DNA from: Plotosus lineatus
Taxonomy: Eukaryota > Chordata > Actinopteri > Siluriformes > Plotosidae
NCBI GenBank assembly: GCA_024760905.1
Contig: CM045735.1
Span: 24,229,249 to 24,293,248, forward strand
Direction: 5' to 3'
DNA length: 64,000 nucleotides
Positions within the stretch are counted from its first letter, which is position 1; each line of letters starts with the position of its first letter. Of this stretch, positions 1-9,937 are shown piece by piece. Both the position numbers and the translations under genes were made by a program. The notes under the pieces were generated by a model that ran no database searches, had not been told where the DNA came from, and saw only the letters and a program-made list of their open reading frames with translations.

Positions 1-317
1 CGTTTGTAAACAATGGAGCATCATTTTGTCATTGCGTCATCACATCAGCGTACTATGTAGGTATGTCTAAACTCAAAATTTGACAATTTTCTTTTGAAAA
101 AAAACCCATAAAATCGAGAAAAAAAAGTAAAATGAATGAACGTAAGTCGAGGAGCGTCTGTATATATTATACTGCATATCCAACAATATATATTATAATG
201 CAGCCATGAGGGGGGGCACAAACCAGTGTCTCTCCCTCACGCCGGTCCCAAGCCCGGATAAATGCAGAGGGTTGCGTCAGGAAGGGCATCCGGCGTAAAA
301 CAAATGCCAAATAAACT

Positions 318-769
318 ATGCGAATCACAAGAAAGAATCACATACCGGATCGGTCGAGGCTCGGGTTAACAACGACTGCCATCAGTGCCGTCAACCAACA
401 GGGTGCTGATGGAAATTGGACTACTGTTGGTCGAAGACGTCGAAGAAGGAGAGGCGGGAGGCATGTCCGTTGCCAGAGAGAGAAGAGGAAAGGCATGAGT
501 CTAGGACTGAAAGTAGGGACTTTGAATGTTGGAACTATGACAGGAAAAGGTAGAGAGCTGGCTGACATGATGCAGAGGAGGAAGGTGGACATACTGTGTG
601 TTCAGGAGACCAGGTGGAAAGGTCGCAAGGCTAGAAGCATAGGAGCAGGGTTTAAGCTCTTTTATCACGGTGTGGATGGGAAGAGAAATGGAGTCGGAGT
701 CATCTTGAAGGAGGAGTTTGCCAGGAATGTTCTAGAAGTGAAAAGAGTGTCAGACAGAGTGATGAGTCT
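318..769 (+). pseudogene. LINE-R endonuclease, N-terminal part (interrupted)
   Basis: Encodes the start of the APE-like endonuclease. An arginine-rich stretch (RRRRRRRGG, residues about 40-47) precedes the first endonuclease motif, LKVGTLNVGTMTGKGREL (about residue 64), and the catalytic-Glu motif CVQETRWKG (about residue 95). The reading frame enters the inverted LINE-R insert at 770 and runs on for about 35 meaningless codons to 872. The true continuation of the domain resumes at about 2108 on the far side of the insert. The ATG at 318 matches the start used in the copy ending at 13807 (MR-I-RK-IPDRSR), which supports the start choice. Confidence 0.85.
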
Positions 770-2107
770 TCTTCTTCATCTTCTTCTTTTACTTTCGGCT
801 GCTCCCTTCAGGGGTCGCCACAGCAAATCATCCGCCTCCACCTCACCCTGTCCTCTGCATCTTCTTTTCTGACTCCAACGACCTTCATGTCTTCCTTCAC
901 CACATCCATAAATCTCTTCTTCGGTCTTCCTCGAGGCCTTCTGCCTGGTAGTTCCAACCTCAGCATCCTACTGCCAATATACTCACTATCCCTCCTCTGT
1001 ACATGTCCAAACCATCTCAATCTAGCCTCTCTGACTTTGTCTCCAAAACATCTTACGTGGGCTGTCCCTCTGATATACTCATTTCTGATCCTATCCATCC
1101 TCGTTACTCCCAGGGAGAACCTCAACATTTTCATCTCCGCTACCTCCAGCTCTGCCTCCTGCCTTTTCCTCAGCGCCACTGTTTCTAGGCCATACAACAT
1201 CGCTGGCCTCACCACCATCTTGTACACTTTTCCCTTCATTCTTGCTGACACTCTCCTATCGCACATCACACCGGATACTTTTCTCCAACCATTCCAGCCT
1301 GCCTGCACACGCTTCTTCACCTCTTTTCCACACTCTCCATTGCTCTGGATTGTTGAGCCTAAGTACTTAAAATCCTCCACCTTCGTTATCTCTGCTCCCT
1401 GTAACATCACCGTTCCTCCTGGGTCCTTCTCATTCACACACATGTATTCTGATTTTCTGAGGCTAACCTTCATTCCTCTCCTTTCCAGGGCATACCTCCA
1501 CCTCTTGAGATTTTCCTGCACTTGTTCTCTGCTCTCACTACAGATCACGATGTCATCTGCAAACATCATAGTCCATGGAGATTCTTGTCTCACCTCGTCT
1601 GCCAGCCTGTCCATCACCATAGCAAACAAGAAGTGGCTCAGAGCTGACCCTTGATGCAGTCCCACCTCCACCTTGAATTCGTCGGTCACACCGACAGCAC
1701 ACCTCACCACTGTCTTACATCTCTCATACATGTCCTGCACCACTCTAACATACTTCTCTGCCACTCCAGACTTCCTCATGCAATACCATAGTTCCTCTCT
1801 CGGCACCCTGTCATACGCTTTCTCCAGATCCACAAAGGCACAATGCAGCTCCCTCAAAGCAAACACTGCATCTGTGCTTTCTTGGCATGAAAACAAACTG
1901 TTGTTCACAAATGCTGACCTCTGCCCTTATTCTAGCTTCTACTATTCTTTCCCATTACTTCATCGTATGGCTCATCAACTTTATCCCTCTGTAGTTGCCA
2001 CAACTCTGCATGTCTCCTTTGTTCTTAAAAATGGGCACCAGCACACTTCTCTACCATTCCTCCGGTATCTGCTCACTCTCGAAGACCTTGTTGAATGTTC
2101 TTGTCAG
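770..2107 (-). mobile_element. LINE-R copy 2: 5'-truncated copy nested inside copy 1
   Basis: The minus strand ends with the LINE-R 3' end (read on the plus strand: TTTCGGCTGCTCCCTTCAGG from about 794). The 5' truncation lies in the region coding for the start of the RT domain (about 2107). The host element reads ...GTGATGAGTCT up to 769 and resumes in the same endonuclease codons at about 2108. About 8 bases of the target seem to be missing and no clear TSD is present, so integration probably involved a small target deletion. A short internal deletion near 1855-1875 removes about 10 codons upstream of the [13 protein letters not shown] motif. Confidence 0.85.
808..1908 (-). pseudogene. LINE-R reverse transcriptase fragment in nested copy 2
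   Basis: An open 366-codon stretch covers the palm of the RT and the C-terminal region. Motifs in order: [13 protein letters not shown] (RT motif A with its Asp), VGLHQGSALS (motif B) and MMFADDIVICSE (motif C, catalytic FADD intact), then the conserved YLGSTIQSNGECGKEVKKR region and a C-terminal HVQRRDSEYIG...PGRRPRGRPKKR tract. The N-terminal RT fingers and the endonuclease are missing because of 5' truncation, so it cannot act on its own. The first codons (MNNSLFSCQ) come from a small internal rearrangement and are not original. Confidence 0.82.
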
Positions 2108-2108
2108 A

Positions 2109-3154
2109 AAATTAAAGGTGTGATGGTCAATGTTGTTAGTGCTTATGCCCCACAGGCAGAATGTGAGCGAGAAGAGAAGGAGAGATTCTGGCGGGAGTTA
2201 GATGAAGTGATACAGAGTACCCCCAGAGGTGAAAGAGTGGTCATTGGGGCAGACTTCAATGGACATGTTGGTGCAGGAAACCGAGGGGACGAGGAAGTGA
2301 TGGGTAGGTTTGGTATCCAGGACAGGAATGCAGAAGGACAGATGTTGGTAGATTTTGCAAAAAGGATGGAAATGGCTGTGGTGAATACTTTCTTCCAGAA
2401 GAGAGAGGAGCATAGGGTGACTTATAAAAGTGGAGGTAGGAGCACACAGGTAGACTACATCTTGTGCAGGCGATGTAATTTAAAGGAAGTCAGTGACTGC
2501 AAAGTAGTAGCGGGTGAGTGTGTTGCCAAACAGCATAGGATGGTGGTGTGCAGGATGATGCTGATGGTGAGGAAGGTGAAGAAGGCAAAGGCAGAGCAGA
2601 AGACAAAGTGGTGGAAGTTGAAAAAGGAAGGGTGTCGGGTTGTCTTCAAGGAGGAGTTGAAACAGGCGTTGGGTGGTCAGGAAGTGCTTCCAGATGACTG
2701 GACAACTACATCTAATGTGATCAGGGAGACAGGTAGGAGAATACTTGGTGTGTCATCTGGAAGGAAAGTAGATAAGGAGACTTGGTGGTGGAATGAGGAA
2801 GTGCAGGAGTGTGTACAAAGGAAGAGATTAGCGAAGAAGAAGTGGGACATTGAGAAAACCGAAGAGAGTAAACAGGAGTACAGGGAGACACAGCGTAAGG
2901 CAAAGGTAGCAGTGTCAAAGGCCAAACAGAGCGCGTTTGATGACTTGTATGCTCGGTTGGAAAGTAAGGAGGGAGAAAATGATTTATACAGGTTGGCACA
3001 GCAGAGAAATAGAGATGGGAAGGACGTGCAGCAAGTTAGATTGATAAAGGACAGAGAGGGAAATGTATTGACTGATGACAGAAGTGTGCTGGGAAGATGG
3101 AAAGAGTACTTTGAAGAGCTGATGAATGAGGAAAATGAGAGAGAAAAAGAGTAG
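2109..3154 (+). pseudogene. LINE-R endonuclease C-terminal part and EN-RT linker
   Basis: Continuation of the copy 1 endonuclease after the nested insert. It shows NVVSAYAPQAECE, the catalytic motif VVIGADFNGHVGAGN, the RSTQVDYILCRRCNL motif and the AKQHRMVVCRM tract at the position of the usual SDH motif, so the family has QH rather than DH there. A basic linker follows (KRKRLAKKKWDIEKTEESK and similar), ending in GRWKEYFEELMNEENERE. A stop at 3152-3154 results from the loss of one base in an A-run; other copies keep the longer run. The open frame actually begins upstream at 1673, but codons before about 2109 are antisense of the nested insert. Confidence 0.85.
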
Positions 3155-3159
3155 AAGAG

Positions 3160-4644
3160 GTGACTGTTGAGGACCAGGAAGTAGCAAAGATTAGTAAGGG
3201 TGAAGTGAGGAGGGCATTGAAGAGGATGAAGAATGGAAAGGCAGTTGGTCCTGATGACATACCGGTGGAGGTATGGAAGTGTCTAGGAGAGGTAGCAGTA
3301 GATTTTCTGACAAGAACATTTAACAAGGTCTTAGAGAGTGAGAGGATGCCAGAGGAATGGAGGAGAGGTGTGCTGGTGCCCATTTTTAAGAACAAGGGAG
3401 ACGTGCAGAGTTGTGGCAACTACAGAGGGATAAAGTTGATGAGCCATACGATGAAGTTATGGGAAAGAATAGTGGAAGCTAGACTAAGGGCAGAAGTCAG
3501 CATTTGTGAACAACAGTTTGGTTTCATGCCAAGAAAGAGCACCACAGATGCAGTGTTTGCCTTGAGGATGTTAATGGAGAAGTACAGAGAAGATCAGAGG
3601 GAGCTGCATTGTGCCTTTGTGGATCTGGAGAAAGCATATGACAGGGTGCCGAGAGAAGAACTGTGGTATTGCATGAGGAAGTCTGGAGTGGCAGAGAAGT
3701 ATGTTAGAGTGGTGCAGGACATGTATGAGAGATGTAAGACAGTGGTGAGGTGTGCTGTCGGTGTGACAGAAGAGTTCAAGGTGGAGGTGGGACTGCATCA
3801 AGGGTCAGCTCTCAGCCCCTTCTTGTTTGCTATGGTGATGGACAGGCTGACAGACGAGGTTAGACAAGATTCCCCATGGACTATGATGTTTGCAGATGAC
3901 ATTGTGATCTGTAGTGAGAGCAGAGAACAAGTGCAGGAAAATCTAGAGAGGTGGAGGTATGCCCTGGAAAGGAGGGGAATGAAGATTAGCCTCAGTAAGA
4001 CAGAATACATGTGTATGAATGACAAGGACCAAAGAGGAACGGTGAGATTACAGGGAGCAGAGATAAGAAAGGTGGAGGATTTTAAGTACTTAGGCTCAAC
4101 AATCCAGAGCAACGGAGAGTGTGGAAAAGAGGTCAAGAAGCGTGTACAGGCAGGTTGGAATGGTTGGAGAAAAGTGTCCAGTGTGATGTGTGATAGGAGG
4201 GTATCGGCAAGAATGAAAGGAAAAGTGTACAAGACGGTGTTGAGGCCAACGATGTTGTATGGGTTAGAAACAGTGGCCCTGGGGAAAAGACAGGAGACAG
4301 AGTTGGAGGTAGCAGAGATGAAAATGTTGAGGTTCTCTTTGGGAGTAACGAGGATGGATAGGATTAGGAATGAGCACATCAGAGGGACAGCACATGTAAG
4401 ACGTTTTGGAGACAAAGTCAGAGAGGATAGATTGAGATGGTTTGGACATGTACAGAGGAGGGATAGTGAGTATATTGGTAGTATGATGTTGAGGTTGGAA
4501 CTACCAGGCAGAAGGCCTAGAGGAAGACCAAAGAGACGATTCATGGATGTGGTGAAGGAGGACATGAAGGTCGTTGGTGTAAGAGAAGAAGATGCAAAGG
4601 ATAGGGTGAGATGGAGGCAGATGATTCGCTGTGGCGACCCCTGA
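3160..4644 (+). CDS. LINE-R reverse transcriptase, uninterrupted C-terminal ORF (494 aa)
   Basis: The longest intact coding piece of this family in the window. RNA-directed DNA polymerase that would prime reverse transcription at the endonuclease nick. Visible RT blocks: NGKAVGPDDIPVEVWK (residues about 25-40), FKNKGDVQSCGNYRGI (76-91), [17 protein letters not shown] (117-133), [11 protein letters not shown] (153-163), [13 protein letters not shown] (211-223) and MFADDIVI (243-250, catalytic Asp pair present). The C-terminal region has the YLGSTIQSNGECGKEV and GRRPRGRPKRRF tracts. The ORF starts just after the frameshift near 3150, so it lacks the endonuclease and would not be made as a separate functional protein unless it were expressed by chance. 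It is kept as CDS because no defect is seen inside it. Confidence 0.8.
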   Translation: MTVEDQEVAKISKGEVRRALKRMKNGKAVGPDDIPVEVWKCLGEVAVDFLTRTFNKVLESERMPEEWRRGVLVPIFKNKGDVQSCGNYRGIKLMSHTMKLWERIVEARLRAEVSICEQQFGFMPRKSTTDAVFALRMLMEKYREDQRELHCAFVDLEKAYDRVPREELWYCMRKSGVAEKYVRVVQDMYERCKTVVRCAVGVTEEFKVEVGLHQGSALSPFLFAMVMDRLTDEVRQDSPWTMMFADDIVICSESREQVQENLERWRYALERRGMKISLSKTEYMCMNDKDQRGTVRLQGAEIRKVEDFKYLGSTIQSNGECGKEVKKRVQAGWNGWRKVSSVMCDRRVSARMKGKVYKTVLRPTMLYGLETVALGKRQETELEVAEMKMLRFSLGVTRMDRIRNEHIRGTAHVRRFGDKVREDRLRWFGHVQRRDSEYIGSMMLRLELPGRRPRGRPKRRFMDVVKEDMKVVGVREEDAKDRVRWRQMIRCGDP

Positions 4645-4973
4645 AGGGAAAAGCCGAAAGGAAAAGAAGAAGAAGATCCAACAATATATATTATAATATG
4701 TAATATACTACCGATAAAAAATTTGGGTTACTCAGATACAGTATTTCCTTTTTGACAGAAGAAGCATGTTTTTTTCAACAGAAATAAATTGTCTTTAGAA
4801 GAGACAGCCTGGACATAAATAATATGATGCTGTACATGTTTATTGTAGATTGGGTATTACTGGATTTTTAATGGTATCTACAAAGGTGTATAGAGGCCAT
4901 TTTTAGCAACTATTATACATCTGTTTCAGGAGCACAGTGTGTTAGCTCATGCAAGTTTGTCATGTTAAAAGCA

Positions 4974-5048
4974 TTCATTCACTCACTTGCTGAACTGCTT
5001 AACCCTATTAAGGTGCTGGGTAGGCTGGAGCCTATCTCAGCCAATACT
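4974..5048 (-). repeat. SINE/LINE tail fragment (type II tail)
   Basis: CATTCATTCACTCACTTGCTGAACTGCTTAACCC... to CTCAGCCAATACTGG is a diverged minus-strand copy of the tail that on its sense strand ends with AATTAGGATTAAGCGG and TGAATGAATGA repeats. No head is present. The 4698-4973 interval before it holds nothing recognisable. Confidence 0.6.
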
Positions 5049-5374
5049 GGGTAGTGGTGGCTCAGTGGTAAGGTGCTGGATTACCAATCCTAAGATTGGG
5101 GGTTCGAGCCCTACTGTCTAAACCCCCAGTGAAACTAACTGTGTTATCAAAGGCTGGCCATGTCTCTCAGTGTCTATGGTGAGAGGCATTTAAAGACCCA
5201 TTGCTAACTTTCTTCAGAGTAGGCTGCATAGCCGCCAGCATGTTTTTGCCCTGTGATGGCCTGGCGAGCTGTCCAGTGTGTACTCTTCTGCCGCCTAGAG
5301 TCAGCTGAGATGGGTGCCAACCTCCCCACGACCCTAATTAGGATTAATCGATTCAGAAAATGAATGAATGAATG
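5048..5374 (+). mobile_element. SINE-A, type II tail
   Basis: tRNA-derived SINE. The head contains an A-box-like TGGCTCAGTGGT (5058-5069) and a B-box GGTTCGAGCC (5101-5110), the internal RNA polymerase III promoter elements. The body (GGCCATGTCTCTCAGTGTCT, then ...GCATGTTTTTGCCC) matches the other SINE-A copies. The 3' half is the type II tail, GATGGCCTGGCGAGCTGTCC to AATTAGGATTAAT, ending in TGAATGAATGAATG. It is somewhat diverged; no clear TSD was found. Confidence 0.85.
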
Positions 5375-5580
5375 ATTTTTATACAACTGAGCGTTAAGAG
5401 CCGTGCTCAAGTGCCCAAAAGTGGCATCTTCGTGGTACTGGGGCTTTGAACTCCTGACTTTCTGATCAATAATCCGGAACCTTTATCACTGACACATGAC
5501 TGCAATGAGTTCATATTTCTTCAATCTTTAAACCATGGATGCAAGGTGCATACCTATGCTAAAACACACATGCATATGCA

Positions 5581-5584
<4 letters not shown>

Positions 5585-5649
<65 letters not shown>
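5585..5649. repeat. (CA)n microsatellite
   Basis: Near-perfect CA dinucleotide run of about 65 bp. The interval 5375-5584 around it has no recognised gene. Confidence 0.97.
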
Positions 5650-5651
<2 letters not shown>

Positions 5652-5741
5652 ACTCCCATCACTCATTGCATATAGATACAAACACACGGTAATATGTATT
5701 TTACCCTAAAGCAGAAAAAGAAAATGAGAAATCAAGGTTGA

Positions 5742-5748
<7 letters not shown>

Positions 5749-5781
<33 letters not shown>
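5749..5781. repeat. (CT)n microsatellite
   Basis: Run of CT dinucleotides preceded by CCCCCCC; it lies about 40 bp before the SINE at 5822. Confidence 0.95.
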
Positions 5782-5788
<7 letters not shown>

Positions 5789-5821
5789 TTTTCTTTTCCC
5801 CTTTCATTTTCCCTCTAAAAT

Positions 5822-6150
5822 AGGTGGCCTGGTAGTAAAGTGCTGGATCACTGATCCTAAGGTTGGGGGTTCAAGCCCCACTCTCAACGGGTTGTCACTG
5901 CTGTCCCCCCAGTGCAGCTAACTGGGTTATCAATAGCTGGCCATGTCGCTCACGCTCTATGGTGTGAGGCATGTAAAATAACCATGACTGACTTTTGTCA
6001 AGAGCAGACTGCATAGCCGTCTTCCCTGTGATGGCCTGGCGAGCTGTCTAGAGTGTACTCTGCCCTTACTCAAAGTCGGCTGAGATGGGCGCCAACCTCC
6101 CTGCGACCCTAATTAGGATTAAACAGTTCAGACAATGAATGAATTAATGA
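5822..6150 (+). mobile_element. SINE-A, type II tail
   Basis: B-box GGTTCAAGCC at 5868-5877; the A-box region is degraded (TGGCCTGGTAGTAAAG). The body and type II tail (GATGGCCTGGCGAGCTGTCT to AATTAGGATTAAACAG and GAATGAATTAATGA) match the copies at 5048 and 17485. The deletion at the AGCCGTC..TTCCCTG point removes part of the body. Confidence 0.85.
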
Positions 6151-6337
6151 ATTTTCTTTGTACTGCTGTCTTTTTCTTTCTCAATCAGCACACAGTCACC
6201 ATTAGGGCAATCACTTACAGCCCCTATTGATTTTTCTTCCAGTTCTTCTCCCCCCACATACACACTTGAATCAGTGCACCCTATTGATTTCCACTCTGGA
6301 AACCACTGACATGTAATGTTAGTTTCAGTTGTATCTC

Positions 6338-7491
6338 ATCTTGGTGGATACAGCAGTGCATGGCGAACACAGAAGAATGGACTACCCCAAGGTTCTGTCC
6401 TGGCACCAACTCTATTTGCACTGTACACCAGTGACCTACCCATCACACACTCTCGTAAGTTTGTATATGCAGACGACATATGCTTTGCTCTCCAAGCAAA
6501 AACATTTGATGAATTGAATGAGAGATTAACTGAGGACATGAGTGATATGAGCACCTACTGTAAACAGTGGCGGCTTCAACCTAGTGTGAAGAAGACCGTT
6601 TCTAGTGTTTTCCATCTACACAATGCTAGAAGTAAACAAGAGCTGGATATAACACTCAACAACAGCCGCCTGTCTCATGATGCAAAACCAGTGTACCTTG
6701 GAGTCACCTTGGACAGGACTTTGACATACAAAGCCCACCTGCAAAAAGTAGCCAAGAAAGTTCAAACAAGAAACAACCTTGTGCAGATGTTGGCTGGTAC
6801 TACATGGGGAGCCAGTGCAAGGACACTACGTTCAGCAACATTAGCACTGTCATACTCTGTAGCGGAATACTGTGCTGCTGTCTGGAGGAACTCAGTTCAC
6901 TGCAAACTAGTTGACACCAGATTGAACTGTGCTATGCGGACCATATCAGGTACACTAAAATCAACACATACAGACTGGCTGCCAGTTATGTGTAATCTTG
7001 CCCCGCCAGATATCCGCAGGGAAGCTGTCACTGCAAAGTTACTGGACTCTACACTCCAGATCCCAGGCCTTCCCCTGCTGAATGATATTGAGCACCACCC
7101 ACGATACCGACTGACTTCAAGAAAACCCATCTGGTCTAACCTGCCCACAACAAACTACTCCATGGTAGAAAACTGGCAATCCAGATGGAATAAGGGAACA
7201 GCACCAAACAGGGACATCGTGAATGATCCAACAACTGCACTAAATGGTATGGATATTCGCCGAGACCTGTGGTGTAAATTGACTCGTTTTAAGCTGCGGT
7301 ACTGGCCCGTGCCGATACATGTTGGAAAAATGGGGATACATTGACTCACCAAATTGTGATTGTGGAGCTATCCAAACTATGCAGCACATACTACAAGAGT
7401 GCCCTGAAACACAACTGACAGGAGGCCTCTATGAACTACATGAGGCCACGGATGTCGCGGTTGAATGGCTGAGAAACAACAGCATACGATA
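6338..7491 (+). pseudogene. RT C-terminal half of the second-clade LINE, frameshifted
   Basis: The main open frame (to 7344) has RT motif B NGLPQGSVLAPTLF and motif C KFVYADDICFAL with the Asp pair intact, then YLGVTLDRTLTYKAHL and TRNNLVQMLAGTTWGASART, the thumb region typical of non-LTR RTs. Around 7300-7320 the frame breaks. The continuation in another frame reads ...CDCGAIQTMQHILQECPE, a C-terminal CCHC-like zinc knuckle (CxC...H...C), and stops at about 7491. Fingers and endonuclease are absent through 5' truncation. The first ORF codons (6316-6337) lie in flanking DNA. Confidence 0.82.
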
Positions 7492-7499
7492 GAAGAAGA
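6338..7499 (+). mobile_element. 5'-truncated LINE of a second clade, with TSD
   Basis: Bounded by an 11-bp duplication AGTTGTATCTC at 6327-6337 and 7500-7510. The 3' end is GATAGAAGAAGAA, a short GAA repeat rather than poly(A). Truncated inside the RT domain, before motif B. Its protein is clearly different from LINE-R, so this is a separate LINE family; I cannot name the clade with confidence (jockey-superfamily-like). Confidence 0.85.
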
Positions 7500-7604
7500 A
7501 GTTGTATCTCTACATAACACTCAGGTGAGCAGAAAAAAGTGAGTGAAGAAAGATATCCTTTTTACATTACACTATATAATAAATTTTATCTGCATATTTG
7601 GTCC

Positions 7605-8015
7605 TACTTGCCCCAGTCATCAATGAAGAATTTTTTTCTGCCATGAGATGTTTGAGAGGTTTCTTGCATGCAAAGCCCGTTTCAAGTCATCCCACAGCAT
7701 CTCATTGGGCTTCGACTGAGCCATCCAGGACTTTCCACTTAGTTTCAGCCAGTCCTTGGTGGATTTACTAGTATGTTTTGGGTCATTGTCATGTTGCAGT
7801 GTCCACCTCTGCTTCAGCTTTAATGTTTTTACAGATGGTTTCACATGCTCTTCAAGAACCCTCTGATACTCAGTAGAATTCTTGGTGGATTCTGTGATGG
7901 TCAGTTTGCCAGGTCCTGCTGCAGCAAAGCATCCTCAAACCATTACGCTTCCATCTCCACGCTTCACAGTTGGTATGAAGTTCTTTCCCTGGAATGCTGT
8001 ATCTGGTATTTAAGA
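7605..8015 (-). pseudogene. Tc1/mariner transposase fragment (DDE region)
   Basis: The minus strand encodes a decayed Tc1-type transposase middle and C-terminal part: the second catalytic-Asp region with LQHDNDPKHTSKSTKDWL and then the SPDLNPIE-equivalent region in degraded form (...SKPNEMLWDDLKRALHARN). Upstream in the same direction, other frames give the GDGSVMVWG-like and PGKLTITEST-like segments near 7920-7980. Several frameshifts are present. No terminal inverted repeats were seen. Different from the Tc1 at 24373. Confidence 0.75.
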
Positions 8016-8468
8016 TCTCACAAACACTCCACCTCCATCTCCTTTTTCTACTCTCTCCAACTCATTAACTATTACCAAGTATGATTCAGTTCTTGGCCTC
8101 AAAGAAAAGTAGAATTAAGGGCAGAACGGCTGAAAGGAGGTGTAGAAATAAAAGAGAACGGATATAAAGGAACTGAATGTGAATAGAATGAAAGCTAGGA
8201 TCTCAAGCCTCTGTGCCTCAGAGTAAATCTTGTGATGTTTGCAGAGCTACAGGGCATAATTTGCAGGCTATATTGGTGCAATAACCTCATCGAAGCAGAG
8301 AGACAGGGATGAAAAGAGAAGGAGGTAGTTAATGCTTCTTCAGTGAGCTTTTACACCTACTTCTCTCTTGTCATCTCTGTCTCTCATTCCTCCCGCCCAC
8401 ACTCTGTCATGCAGTATTAGAAAACTGAGCCTCCAGCCCATCTTTAAAGATGCATGAGGCGAAGAAAA

Positions 8469-8469
<1 letters not shown>
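8016..8469. other. No gene recognised
   Basis: A/G-rich unique-looking sequence with no convincing ORF, RNA gene or repeat that I recognise. Confidence 0.5.

Positions 8470-8554
<85 letters not shown>
8470..8554. repeat. Compound (TC)n(AC)n microsatellite
   Basis: TC run to about 8500 followed directly by an AC run to about 8554. ORFs reading through it as poly-Cys/Val or Arg/Glu are artefacts. The following 8555-8997 is A-rich and has nothing recognisable. Confidence 0.96.
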
Positions 8555-8559
<5 letters not shown>

Positions 8560-9016
8560 GCACTTCCTTGAAATGTTTTTGCATGATAAGTAAAACACAT
8601 ATGCAAGCACTTATCACTTAACATAATTGCACATGACTTTAATTTAACATAAATTCTGCACATGTAGCTCCTATCACAAAGTCTGGCAGAGAAAGATACA
8701 ACTTTGAAGATAAACAGGAGAGAAAAGTAAGATGGAATATGAAAATAAAGTAACAAAAGGGAGAGTGGAGCAACAGATACGAAAGAAACAGAAAATGAAA
8801 AAATAAATACTTTAAAAAGAACAAATTATTGACCAATTCCACATAAAACTTAACAAAATGAACACTAAGCAAGCTTCCTATTAATAATGAATGTTATAAT
8901 ATATTACAGTATATGCCATGTTTAAAATGACTCCCTAGAGGTCCCACAAGAGGGCATTGTCAGACCAAACTTGATTTGACACCATACCCTTTATTTGCCC
9001 TTTGTTATACATATCT

Positions 9017-9395
9017 GTCTGTCTGACTATCACCATATCTTTCGGCTTTTTCCCTTTTACTCGGGAGTCGCCACAGCGAATCATCTGATTCGCATGTTTG
9101 ATTTGGCAGAGGTTTTTTTTTTGTTTTTTTTTTTACGTCGGATGCCCTTCCTGTCACAACCCTTTTTCGCAAGGGACAGAAACACGCTGACGACTTTGCA
9201 GCCTACTCTTTACGAAAGTCAGCAATGGTTCTTTTACATGCCTCTCACCATAGACAGCGAGAGACATGGCCCGCCTTTGATAACCCAGTGAGCTGCACTG
9301 GGGGGACAGTGACAACCTTGTGGAGAGTGGGACTCGAACCCCCAACCTTTGGATCAGCGATCCAGTGCCCTATACCACTAGACCACCACTGCCCC
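9017..9395 (-). mobile_element. SINE-A, type I tail, full length with TSD
   Basis: Flanked by a 19-bp duplication CCCTTTGTTATACATATCT (8998-9016 and 9396-9414). On the sense strand it has the head (box A TGGTCTAGTGGT, box B GGTTCGAGTCC), the body, then the type I tail: GGGTTGTGACAGGAAGGGC...ACGTAAAA, a T-run expanded here, ...GCGAATCAGATGATTCGCTG and GCCGAAAG. The last part is the same as the 3' end of LINE-R. The clean TSD indicates a fairly recent insertion. Confidence 0.93.
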
Positions 9396-9717
9396 CCCTT
9401 TGTTATACATATCTCACTTTTCAAAATTTAAACAACCAATTTTAATAAATAAAAGTCTGGTGTACCCTAAAAAGCTTGCTAGGCCATTGCAGGGCCAACA
9501 CAGATAACCATTCACACTCACATCTAAGCACAATTTGAAACCACCACTCTTCCACCGTGCTGCCTCGAGAAGGGATTAAAGTGTAGAATTTCAACTGGAA
9601 TTGAAAGTATTTCTCTCAAATATTGCATTATCTATTTTGAAGTTATAACTATTTTTATGCAGTTCCGTGATTTGTAGAGGCTCAAAACAATTGGACAGAC
9701 TAACCTAATTAGAAATA

Positions 9718-9787
9718 TTCATTCATTTTCTGAGTTGCTTAATCCTAATCAAGGTCACAGGGAGGCTGGTGCTCATCTTAGCCAACT
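9718..9787 (-). repeat. Type II tail fragment
   Basis: ATTCATTCATTTTCTGAGTTGCTTAATCC to ATCTTAGCCAAC is a headless minus-strand remnant of the type II tail. Sequence at 9480-9545 (AGGCCATTGCAGGGCC...CACACTCACATC) resembles the next part of the same tail but lies out of order, suggesting a rearranged SINE-B remnant. Confidence 0.55.
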
Positions 9788-9937
9788 ATTTATATAGTGT
9801 ATATATATATATATATCTAATACTGTATAATATAATATAATATATTGGTATATTATATACGGTATATGTAATATATATGAACTATAATATACAGTAATAA
9901 TCATAATATAATATCACTATTACAATACTATCCTATA
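9788..9937. repeat. AT-rich low-complexity tract
   Basis: TATATA and TAATATAATA repeats with few G or C; no gene. Confidence 0.85.

Larger units (their letters stand above)
200..4675 (+). mobile_element. LINE-R copy 1: RTE-like non-LTR retrotransposon, near full length, with nested insertion
   Basis: Flanked by a perfect 22-bp target-site duplication (178-199 and 4676-4697, starting ATCCAACAATATATATTATA). The 5' end starts GCAGCCATGAGGG and the 3' end is GCCGAAAGG followed by AAG/GAA repeats; there is no long poly(A), which fits the RTE group. Coding order is APE-type endonuclease, linker, reverse transcriptase, C-terminal region. A second, inverted copy of the same family sits at 770-2107. 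Excluding that insert, about 3.1 kb of element remains, the same size as the copy at 10775-13929, so this copy is essentially complete. A one-base loss in an A-run near 3150 breaks the frame between linker and RT. RTE-type clade assignment is from memory of the family; the LINE identity itself is certain. Confidence 0.93.

Noticed and set aside
5580..5650. CRISPR-like periodicity in repeats
   Set aside because: These are simple CA repeats without spacers, in a eukaryotic context.
6897..7352. Minus ORFs opposite to the second-clade LINE
   Set aside because: Antisense shadows of RT codons.
8407..8756. Poly-Cys/Val ORFs (also at 18360, 37303 3' part, 55915)
   Set aside because: Translation of CA/GT and TC microsatellites. 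At 37303-37539 only the part upstream of the CA run is kept, as a putative exon.
9300..9395. tRNA-like sequences with A and B boxes (also at 5058, 15300, 17500, 58235, 62690)
   Set aside because: They are heads of SINEs: the B-box is followed by the SINE body, and no cloverleaf-closing 3' acceptor or CCA context is present.
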